Below, piece by piece: positions 1 through 5,207 of a stretch of DNA of 6,552 nt. A model generated the notes under the pieces. That model worked only from the letters and a program-made list of their open reading frames with translations, was not told the origin of the DNA and made no database searches. A program made the position numbers and the translations under genes. Source of the DNA: JBGOUV01 sp041477815 (GTDB taxonomy: Bacteria > Acidobacteriota > Terriglobia > Bryobacterales > JACQDG01); NCBI GenBank assembly GCA_041477815.1, contig JBGOUV010000386.1, positions 1-6,552 of the forward strand. The letters are read 5' to 3'. Within the stretch, counting starts at the first letter, position 1. Every line of letters begins with the position of its first letter.

Positions 1-1098
1 GAAGGTCAGGCCGATCACCGGGTTCACGTGGATCTGATTGATACCGTCCATCTGATACTCAACCGGGTCCTCGATGGTGATGATCTTCTTGTCGGGCAGA
101 TTGATGCGCTTGAGGGCGGAGTAGAGGGTGGTCGATTTCCCGCTGCCGGTAGGGCCGGTAACCAGCAGGATGCCGTGCGGCAGCGACGTGTAGTACTCCA
201 TGCGCGAGAGCATGTGCTGGTCGAAGCCCAGCTTGCCCAGATCGTAGAAATCGCCCGCCGAGCGGTCGAGCAGGCGCATGACCACGCTTTCGCCGTACAG
301 GGTGGGCAGCGTCGAAACGCGCAGATCCACCTCGTGACCCAGCACCTTGAGCTTGATGCGGCCGTCCTGGGGCAGCCGCCGCTCGGCGATGTTCAGCTTG
401 GCCATCAGCTTGATCCGGCTGGTGACGGCGGCCTTCAACTCGCGCGCCGGCGGCTCCTGCTCCTGGAGCACCCCGTCGATGCGGTAGCGGATGCGGAACT
501 CCTTCTCATAGGGCTCGATGTGGATGTCGCTGGCCCTCCGATCGAGCGCCAGGGCGATCATGGTATTCACCAGCCGGATCACCGGCGCCTCGCTGGCCAT
601 GTCGCGCAGGTGCTCGATCTCTTCGTTCGCCTCGGCGGTGTCACCCTCGGACACGGTCATGGCTTGCTCCGACTCGCCGTAGTACTTATCGATAGCGTCC
701 AGGATCTCCTGCTCGGCGGCCAGGGCCGTGCGAACGCCCATCTTGGTGAACAGGCGCACCGTGTTGACGGTCTCGAAGTCGAGCGGATCGGCCATGGCCA
801 GGGTCACGATCGAGTCCTCGATCTCAAGAGGCAGGAACTTGAACTGGCGCATGTACCGCGGGGCGATGCCTTCCAGCTCCGGAGAGACGGCCGGGAAGTG
901 CTGGGCCGCGACCAGCGGGATCTCCAGTTGCTCGGCCAAGGCAATCAGGACGTCGCGCAAGGCCACGAACCCGAGGTCCACCAGGATCTTGCCCAGCTTG
1001 TCTCCGGCGCGCTCGCGCTGCAACTCCAGGGCTTTGTCCAGGTCGGGCTGCTGGAGAAGGCCTTTGCGGATTAGGATCTGGCCTAGGCGTTGGTCCAT
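1..1098 (-). CDS. gspE: Type II secretion system ATPase GspE (GspE/PilB family), 3' end outside window
   Basis: Cytoplasmic hexameric motor ATPase that would power pseudopilus assembly in type II secretion. The plus-strand complement was translated by hand; 366 residues are visible, starting MDQRLGQILIRKGLL. Residues 1-150 resemble the MshEN/T2SSE N-terminal domain, with two LGxIL...G/F repeats. A linker rich in acidic residues follows, then LRDMASEAPVIRLVN and SDIHIEP (190-196), then AERRLPQDGRI and LRVSTLPTLYGE. The Walker A motif GPTGSGKST is at 315-323 and the Asp box IEDPVE at 342-347. Walker B, His box and the tetracysteine zinc site would lie beyond position 1, so they cannot be judged. 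The wording of the SEAPVIRLVN and AERRLPQDGR blocks favours GspE over PilB, but a type IV pilus PilB is the alternative. The ATG at 1098-1096 has GAGGGAG five bases upstream. It is the fourth gene of a minus-strand run after sigma, anti-sigma and an exported protein. Confidence 0.93.
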   Translation of the reverse strand, partial: MDQRLGQILIRKGLLQQPDLDKALELQRERAGDKLGKILVDLGFVALRDVLIALAEQLEIPLVAAQHFPAVSPELEGIAPRYMRQFKFLPLEIEDSIVTLAMADPLDFETVNTVRLFTKMGVRTALAAEQEILDAIDKYYGESEQAMTVSEGDTAEANEEIEHLRDMASEAPVIRLVNTMIALALDRRASDIHIEPYEKEFRIRYRIDGVLQEQEPPARELKAAVTSRIKLMAKLNIAERRLPQDGRIKLKVLGHEVDLRVSTLPTLYGESVVMRLLDRSAGDFYDLGKLGFDQHMLSRMEYYTSLPHGILLVTGPTGSGKSTTLYSALKRINLPDKKIITIEDPVEYQMDGINQIHVNPVIGLTF

Positions 1099-1103
1099 TG
1101 AGA

Positions 1104-1110
1104 CTCCCTC
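1104..1110 (-). promoter_or_regulatory. Ribosome binding site of gspE
   Basis: On the minus strand GAGGGAG lies five bases before the ATG at 1098. It fixes the start of the ATPase and implies independent translation initiation, not coupling to the gene ending at 1211. Confidence 0.75.
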
Positions 1111-1122
1111 TTCGGTATCCGC

Positions 1123-1198
1123 CACCGAGCCGCGACCGTTAGGGAGCGGTTGCTGTGGGCGTCTGGAACAACCGCTCCCTCACAGTCGCGGCTCAGTG
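1123..1198. repeat. GC-rich palindromic intergenic repeat, copy 1
   Basis: Two arms, 1123-1152 and 1169-1198, are inverted complements at 27 of 30 positions and flank a 16-base loop. The core 26 bases (1127-1152 against 1169-1194) match at 24. The outer core is GAGCCGCGAC and the inner core GGGAGCGGTTG. The first 27 bases (1123-1149) match 5137-5163 at 23 of 27 positions, so this is a dispersed family and not a chance hairpin. It fills nearly the whole 112-base gap between the gene ending at 1211 and gspE. No T-run follows the stem on the minus strand, so a classic intrinsic terminator is unlikely. It may act as a REP-like element affecting mRNA stability or processing. Confidence 0.9.
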
Positions 1199-1210
1199 CA
1201 ATTCGGCGCA

Positions 1211-1753
1211 TCAAAACTCCTTCAGATCGATGGCCCTCTCCAAATCCGCCGGGCCGCCCCGGCGCGCCTGCAAGTCCAGCAGCGTCTGCCGCGTAGCCTG
1301 CAGCACAATCTGCGACGGCAGCCCCGTAGTGTCCTCCCAATGAAAGTTAAATAAGGTTACGATCAGCGCCATCTTCTCACCAGGCGGAATCTGCACCAGG
1401 CCGGCCGCCTGCTCCGCCAGCAGCGGTCGCAGCCCCGCCCGCAGCGCCCCCATCTTCTCGCGTTTCTGGCGGTTGATGTTCTGGATCTCCTGAGGCGTAT
1501 AGGCCGGACGGAAGGGACTGAGGCCGGCCACCGGCACCAGGTTCACTTCCAGGCTGAAGATGGCCCCGTAACCCGGCAGATAGGCGCCCCGGGTGGTCCC
1601 CAGCAGTACAAACGGCGCCCGGGCGGTCATCTGCTGGACGCGGTCGTCGATGGTGCGGGAGACGTTCTTCAACGAGGAGGCGACGGCGCGACCCTCCCCG
1701 ATCGGCTGCGGGACGGCGGCCAGGAGCAGGCTGACAAGCGTAGCGATCCACAT
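1211..1753 (-). CDS. Small exported protein of unknown function, third gene of the sigma operon
   Basis: A 180-residue protein that I cannot assign to a named family. It starts MWIATLVSLLLAAVPQ, a short hydrophobic stretch that looks like a signal peptide although it has no positive charge before the hydrophobic core. The rest is soluble in character. Residues about 44-80 hold a beta-rich, glycine-containing block (FVLLGTTRGAYLPGYGAIFSLEVNLVPV). Residues 85-120 are probably helical and charged (QEIQNINRQKREK). A final block, ALIVTLFNFHWEDTTGLPSQIVLQATRQTLLDLQ, ends near the C-terminus. The ATG lies six bases after the anti-sigma stop (TAG at 1760-1762) with only a weak upstream purine run, so translational coupling is likely. 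Its position suggests a periplasmic partner or output of the anti-sigma system; that is inference. Confidence 0.8.
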   Translation of the reverse strand: MWIATLVSLLLAAVPQPIGEGRAVASSLKNVSRTIDDRVQQMTARAPFVLLGTTRGAYLPGYGAIFSLEVNLVPVAGLSPFRPAYTPQEIQNINRQKREKMGALRAGLRPLLAEQAAGLVQIPPGEKMALIVTLFNFHWEDTTGLPSQIVLQATRQTLLDLQARRGGPADLERAIDLKEF

Positions 1754-1759
1754 AACGGC

Positions 1760-2224
1760 CTACTGGCGGAACGAGGCGGGTCGCACCTCGCCCTCGCGCC
1801 GATACAATTCGTTCATCTGCTGCACCACCATCCGGTACGCCTCCTCGACACCCTGCATCTGAGCGTCGTGCCGTACCTCCAGGGCCTGGATGGCCTGGGC
1901 CACCTGGGCCTGGCCGCGGCGTTCCGACCACGCCCCGGCAAAGAAGACGGCCGCCAGCACCGCCAAGGCAAATCCCAGCCGGGGCAGCGCCGCCCACCAC
2001 CGGGCGTACCAGACCGGCTCGAAGACCTTATCGGAGACAAACGCAATACGCCGCGGTATCTCCTCCTCGGGCAGCCGCAACAAGGCCTGGCGGGTCAGCC
2101 GCAGGCGGTCCAGCTCTTCGCGGCAGGCGCCGCAAACGGCCACGTGCGACTCTACCTGCCGCCGCTGCTCGGCGTGCAGTTCGTCCAGATGGTAATCCCG
2201 CAAGTCAAATGGGCAACAAGGCAC
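1760..2224 (-). CDS. Zinc-binding, one-pass transmembrane anti-sigma factor
   Basis: A 154-residue membrane protein that would hold the neighbouring ECF sigma factor inactive. The N-terminus carries a zf-HC2/ZAS zinc motif: C3 C4, then H27-x3-C31-x2-C34 inside ESHVAVCGACREEL. One membrane segment runs about residues 78-99 (ALPRLGFALAVLAAVFFAGAW), preceded by a Trp/Arg-rich interface (WYARWW). The C-terminal ~55 residues (104-143 helical, glutamine-rich, possible coiled coil) would face the periplasm and could be the sensor. The GTG at 2224-2222 is chosen because AGGAGGAGG lies seven bases upstream. A longer reading from TTG at 2329 would translate the adjacent 8-bp repeats and is rejected. 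The gene follows the sigma gene after a 101-base gap and precedes the exported-protein gene by six bases. The family role is well established; the signal sensed is unknown. Confidence 0.9.
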   Translation of the reverse strand: MPCCPFDLRDYHLDELHAEQRRQVESHVAVCGACREELDRLRLTRQALLRLPEEEIPRRIAFVSDKVFEPVWYARWWAALPRLGFALAVLAAVFFAGAWSERRGQAQVAQAIQALEVRHDAQMQGVEEAYRMVVQQMNELYRREGEVRPASFRQ

Positions 2225-2231
2225 GACAGCA

Positions 2232-2240
2232 CCTCCTCCT
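2232..2240 (-). promoter_or_regulatory. Strong ribosome binding site of the anti-sigma gene, abutting the 8-bp repeat array
   Basis: AGGAGGAGG on the minus strand, seven bases before the GTG at 2224. It directly touches the last 8-bp repeat unit (2241-2248), which reads AGATCCTC in the mRNA. CCTC in that unit could base-pair with GAGG in this site, leaving a five-base loop. Confidence 0.8.
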
Positions 2241-2344
2241 GAGGATCTGAGAATTTGAGGATTGGAGAATTTGAGAATCTGAGAATTAGCGGCCGCCTGG
2301 AGGCAATTCTCAAATCCTCCAATCCTCAAATTCTCAAATTCCTC
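2241..2344. repeat. Inverted array of 8-bp repeats between sigma and anti-sigma genes
   Basis: On the plus strand, six head-to-tail units of consensus GAGRATYT fill 2241-2288: GAGGATCT, GAGAATTT, GAGGATTG, GAGAATTT, GAGAATCT, GAGAATTA. After a 15-base GC-rich spacer (2289-2303, containing GCGGCCGC), the same unit recurs in the opposite orientation over 2304-2344. That half has four full units plus one with an extra base. Positions 2249-2280 and 2304-2335 are complementary at 29 of 32 positions, because the order of unit variants is mirrored. The transcript could form a stem of about 30 bp that ends close to the anti-sigma ribosome binding site. The array overlaps the last codons and stop of the sigma gene (2326-2344). 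Confidence 0.93.
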
Positions 2345-2886
2345 GCAGGGGCCAGAACGCTCTTCAACTGCTCGAAGGCTGCATACAGGCGCGACTTGAC
2401 GGTGGAGACCGGGCAGGACTGAATCAGAGCGATTTCCTCAAACTTGAAGCCCTGATAAACCTTGAGCACCACCGCCTCCCTCTGCTCCGGACCGAGCTGC
2501 TCCAGGGCGCGCTCCACGGCCAGCGTCAACTCGAGCGGAAACACCGCCGAGCCGGCCACCGGAATCGCATGACCGCCCGATTGCTCCTCCGGCTCGTCGT
2601 CGATCTCGGGCCGCTCCCGGCGAAACTGCGTGAACGCTTCGTTGTGGGCGATGCGAAACAGCCACTGCGGAAAGCGCCCCACGTCGTCGAGTTTGCCCAG
2701 GTAGCGGTAGGCCTTCAAGAACGTCTCCTGACACAGATCCAGCGCATCCTCACGGTTCTTGACCACCCGCAACAAGTAGTTGTAGACGCGCTTTTCCCAG
2801 CGGGACACCAGCCGGTTATAGGCATCGACATTACCCTTGCGGGCGGCCAGGACCAAGTCGCGATCTTCGACCTCGCGAAAGATCAA
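2326..2886 (-). CDS. ECF-type RNA polymerase sigma factor (sigma70 family)
   Basis: A 186-residue sigma factor with only regions 2 and 4, the usual ECF size. Region 2 covers about residues 22-92, including LVSRWEKRVYNYLLRVV, the core-binding block DALDLCQETFLKAYR (47-61) and the -10-recognition part FPQWLFRIAHNEAFTQFRRER (72-92). Region 4 covers about 125-178, with a helix-turn-helix in FKFEEIALIQSCPVSTVKSRLYAAFEQLK. The linker is acidic (DDEPEEQ). The start is TTG at 2886-2884, chosen because CGGGAG lies six bases upstream and the promoter at 2956-2984 would exclude longer forms; the longer reading from 3039 runs through that promoter. The last residues (about NLRI) and the TGA are encoded by the 8-bp repeat array. 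The downstream anti-sigma gene is its likely regulator. Which promoters it reads is unknown. Confidence 0.93.
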   Translation of the reverse strand: MIFREVEDRDLVLAARKGNVDAYNRLVSRWEKRVYNYLLRVVKNREDALDLCQETFLKAYRYLGKLDDVGRFPQWLFRIAHNEAFTQFRRERPEIDDEPEEQSGGHAIPVAGSAVFPLELTLAVERALEQLGPEQREAVVLKVYQGFKFEEIALIQSCPVSTVKSRLYAAFEQLKSVLAPARNLRI

Positions 2887-2892
2887 TTCTGA

Positions 2893-2898
2893 CTCCCG
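2893..2898 (-). promoter_or_regulatory. Ribosome binding site supporting the TTG start of the sigma gene
   Basis: CGGGAG on the minus strand, six bases before TTG at 2886. No in-frame ATG, GTG or other TTG codon exists between the predicted transcription start and this TTG. Confidence 0.6.
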
Positions 2899-2955
2899 AC
2901 TTGGAATGACGCGAGCGGCGGTGAAAAAGTCTGGAGGCTCACGGAATTTCCCTTC

Positions 2956-2984
2956 AGGATAGCACCGGAGACCAAAAGTGTTAA
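2956..2984 (-). promoter_or_regulatory. Sigma70-like promoter of the sigma/anti-sigma operon
   Basis: On the minus strand: -35 TTAACA (2984-2979; five of six to TTGACA), a 17-base spacer, then -10 TATCCT (2961-2956; four of six to TATAAT) preceded by an extended TGn. Transcription would begin near 2949, giving a leader of about 63 bases before the TTG start. The match is to housekeeping sigma consensus. I saw no obvious ECF-type autoregulatory motif (such as GGAAC/GTC), so autoregulation is not shown. Confidence 0.55.
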
Positions 2985-2999
2985 ATCTCGCCCGGATGG

Positions 3000-3012
3000 C
3001 ACCCCGGGGGTG
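3000..3012. promoter_or_regulatory. Short GC palindrome in the divergent promoter region, possible operator
   Basis: CACCCC, one base, GGGGTG forms a perfect 6-bp inverted repeat. It lies 15 bases upstream of the sigma-operon -35 and just upstream of a weak -10-like TTTAAT (3029-3034) facing the CHRD gene. Position suits a shared operator, but palindromes this short also arise by chance in GC-rich DNA. The 173-base gap (2887-3059) otherwise holds only the promoter and two ribosome binding sites. Confidence 0.25.
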
Positions 3013-3046
3013 TGCTTCTGGTGTACCGTTTAATTGCACCTCAGAT

Positions 3047-3052
3047 TAGGAG
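3047..3052 (+). promoter_or_regulatory. Ribosome binding site of the CHRD-protein gene
   Basis: TAGGAG seven bases before ATG at 3060. It selects this ATG over an upstream in-frame GTG at 3012, and the resulting N-terminus is a clean signal peptide. Confidence 0.75.
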
Positions 3053-3059
3053 AAATCGC

Positions 3060-5120
3060 ATGAAATTCAGGATGCTCGCTCTGGCGTTGCTCGCCGCCGG
3101 GATGACCTGGGCGCACGATTTGGAGACCACTGTTTTCTACGGCGTGATGCTGCCCCAAAATGAAAACCCCGCGATAACGGGAGTGGACACCATCGGCTCG
3201 GGCACCATCACCTTTCACGTAACGCGCGACGCGCAGGGCGTCATCCAGTCCGGCGTCGTCGATTTCGAGGTCAACTACAGCCGCACCGCAGCCACCAACT
3301 TCACCGGCCTGCACATCCATGGCCCCAACGCCCCAGCCGGCACCAACGCGAATGTAGTCATCGGGACGAACCTTTCGGCCGCCAACCCGGTCGAGCATCC
3401 CGGCGGCGCCGGGCGCGTCTTCCGGCAGGTCACCGTCACCAACGGCGCGCTGTTGCAGAGCGTGCTGGATCGGCCCGACCAGTTCTATATGAACATGCAC
3501 ACCCGGGAGAACGGCGGCGGAGAAATCCGCGCCCAACTGGCCCGGGCCGAGGTGCTGCAACTGCGCGGCGTGATGTCGCCCCTCAATGAGACGCCCCCCA
3601 TCCCCGATTTGAACGCCTCGGGCGCCGCCGCCATCACCTGCGTCGCGCTGCGGGACGCCTCCAGCCAGATCGTCACCGGCGAGGTGCGCTTCGACATCAA
3701 CCACAACTTCCCCGGCGATCAGACCTTCACCGGCCTGCACATCCACAACGGACCTGCCGGAGTGCCGGCCGGCGTGGTGATCGGCACCGACCTGAGCGGC
3801 GCCAATCCCGTCAACGCCACCGGCCCCGGCCGGATCGTCAGGTGGGTGCCGATACGGACCCCGGTGCAATTGACCGCCCTGCAGGGCATATTTGCCAACC
3901 CAGCCAGTCACTACGTCAATATCCACACCTCGGTCTTCGGCGCCGGCGCGGCCCGCGGCCAGCTTCTCCGTACCGGCAACGTCCACTTCAGCCTGGACAT
4001 GACCACCGAGCAGGAGGTGCCAACCCCCACCGGCCTGACCGCCTCCGGGGTGGCCAACGTGCACATTTACCCGGTCCGTTCCCAGAGCGGCCGCGTCACC
4101 AGCGCCACCGTGATCTTCGACACTAACCACCAGTTCCCCGATGCCACCACGGAGTTCATCGGCTACCACATTCACCGGGCGCCGGCCGGCACGCCCGGTG
4201 GCGTGGTGATCGACAGCGGCCTGAGCGGCGCTAACTCGGTCACCAACCCGAGCAACGGCAACATCTCGCGCCTGATCAACGTCGATGCCGACAACACCAC
4301 CGCCCTCACCGCGGTGAACGACTTGCTGGCCAATCCGGGCGGGTTCTACCTGAACCTGCATACCCGCCAGTTCGGCTCCGGGGCCATCCGGGCCCAATTG
4401 GGCGGGGCGCCGGCGGCCCCGGCCATCAACGCCGGAGGCATCATCAACGCCGTCCAGGACGCCCAGATTGCTCCCGCTTCGCCGGGCGCGATCATCAGCC
4501 TCTACGGGACCAATCTGGCCGGTACGACCTCCGACGGCGGCGGTGTCGACACCCCAGCGCTGCCCACCAGCTTGAACGGCACCGATGTACGGATCGGCGG
4601 CCGCCAGGCGGCCCTGTTCTTCGTCAGCCCCAACCAGATCAATGCCCAGGTGCCTTATGAGACCGCGGCCGGCGACGCGCAGGTATTCGTCGTCCGCGGC
4701 GGTGACACCTTCAGCGCCCCGACCACGTTGCGCGTCGGACCGGTCTCGCCGGGGATCTTTGTGACCTCGCTGGGAGCCGCGGTCCTGAAGAACGCCAACT
4801 TTTCGCTGGTGTCGGCGACGAATCCGGCGGTGGCGGACGAGGTTCTGAGCATCTTCGGCACCGGCCTGGGCGCGGTGACGCCGGCCGTTCCCAGCGGTGC
4901 GTTCGCGCCTTCCGGCCCCATCGCTCTCACCGCCCAGCAGCCCACGGTCACCGTAGGCGGCCGCGATGCCACGGTGCTGGCCTCGGCGCTGGCGCCCGGG
5001 TTCGTCGGCCTCTACCAGGTAGCCATCCGTATGCCCCCAGGCGTAGCTCCGGGCAACCAGCCGGTGATCCTCACCATCGGCGGGGTCCGGTCCAACGCGG
5101 CGCAGATGGCGGTACGGTAG
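3060..5120 (+). CDS. Secreted protein with three CHRD domains and a Solibacter-type C-terminal domain
   Basis: A 686-residue exported protein of unknown function. The signal peptide is MKFRMLALALLAAGMTWA, with cleavage likely before H19. Three tandem CHRD domains follow, roughly 20-160, 162-302 and 306-447. Each has a G-[LY]-H-I-H motif (H85/H87, H227/H229, H370/H372) and a second N-x-H-T motif (H147, H289, H434), then an ending like GAIRAQL. The repeat period is 142-145 residues. The last ~230 residues (455-686) match the TIGR03437-type Solibacter C-terminal domain: INAGGIINA, then ISLYGTNLA (479-487), LPTSLNGTDVRIGG, FFVSPNQINAQVPYE, a second half with LSIFGTGLG (596-604), and an end in IGGVRSNAAQMAV. 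The two halves look like paired IPT/TIG-like Ig folds. It is transcribed divergently from the sigma operon and convergently with the TonB receptor gene. CHRD domains are known from chordin and many bacterial secreted proteins; their bacterial role is not established. Confidence 0.92.
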   Translation: MKFRMLALALLAAGMTWAHDLETTVFYGVMLPQNENPAITGVDTIGSGTITFHVTRDAQGVIQSGVVDFEVNYSRTAATNFTGLHIHGPNAPAGTNANVVIGTNLSAANPVEHPGGAGRVFRQVTVTNGALLQSVLDRPDQFYMNMHTRENGGGEIRAQLARAEVLQLRGVMSPLNETPPIPDLNASGAAAITCVALRDASSQIVTGEVRFDINHNFPGDQTFTGLHIHNGPAGVPAGVVIGTDLSGANPVNATGPGRIVRWVPIRTPVQLTALQGIFANPASHYVNIHTSVFGAGAARGQLLRTGNVHFSLDMTTEQEVPTPTGLTASGVANVHIYPVRSQSGRVTSATVIFDTNHQFPDATTEFIGYHIHRAPAGTPGGVVIDSGLSGANSVTNPSNGNISRLINVDADNTTALTAVNDLLANPGGFYLNLHTRQFGSGAIRAQLGGAPAAPAINAGGIINAVQDAQIAPASPGAIISLYGTNLAGTTSDGGGVDTPALPTSLNGTDVRIGGRQAALFFVSPNQINAQVPYETAAGDAQVFVVRGGDTFSAPTTLRVGPVSPGIFVTSLGAAVLKNANFSLVSATNPAVADEVLSIFGTGLGAVTPAVPSGAFAPSGPIALTAQQPTVTVGGRDATVLASALAPGFVGLYQVAIRMPPGVAPGNQPVILTIGGVRSNAAQMAVR

Positions 5121-5136
5121 CACCCGGCCCGCACAG

Positions 5137-5207
5137 CACCAAACCGCGACAGTAAGGGAGCGGAGGACTCAGGAATCCGGGGATCCGCTCCCCTAACGCG
5201 GAGCCAC
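5137..5207. repeat. GC-rich palindromic repeat, copy 2, between convergent genes
   Basis: The left arm 5137-5163 matches 1123-1149 of copy 1 at 23 of 27 positions (shared cores CCGCGAC and AGGGAGCGG). The right arm (5184-5201) is the inverted version with about three bases lost, so the palindrome is imperfect, and the loop differs completely from copy 1. It occupies most of the gap between two converging genes and overlaps the last five codons plus the stop codon of the TonB receptor gene. It may serve as a hairpin barrier to transcription from both sides, but no clear T-runs follow it. Confidence 0.8.

Noticed and set aside
28..1074. Plus-strand open frame of 348 codons at the left end
   Set aside because: It overlaps the GspE ATPase, which has Walker A, Asp box and a good ribosome site on the other strand. 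The plus-strand protein shows no recognisable motif.
1123..1198. Rho-independent terminator
   Set aside because: The stem is strong, but no T-run follows on either strand, so simple intrinsic termination is not supported.
1083..1340. Small minus-strand frame encoding an NRSLTVAAR-like peptide
   Set aside because: It translates the palindromic repeat and overlaps both the exported-protein gene and the gspE start. It is a repeat-derived spurious frame.
2225..2329. A 35-residue N-terminal extension of the anti-sigma factor from TTG at 2329
   Set aside because: It would be translated from the 8-bp repeats, has no ribosome site, and the GTG at 2224 has an excellent one. The zinc motif begins right after the GTG.
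2241..2344. CRISPR-like array
   Set aside because: The units are 8 bp, directly adjacent without spacers, and occur in both orientations.
2887..3039. N-terminal extension of the sigma factor up to 3039
   Set aside because: The extra 51 residues run through the predicted promoter, have no sigma-family similarity, and would make the protein too long for an ECF factor.
3030..5123. Antisense open frame of 697 codons covering the whole CHRD gene
   Set aside because: It is the complement of a strongly supported gene with signal peptide and known domains. GC-rich codon use removes stops from the opposite frame, and the antisense protein shows no domain.
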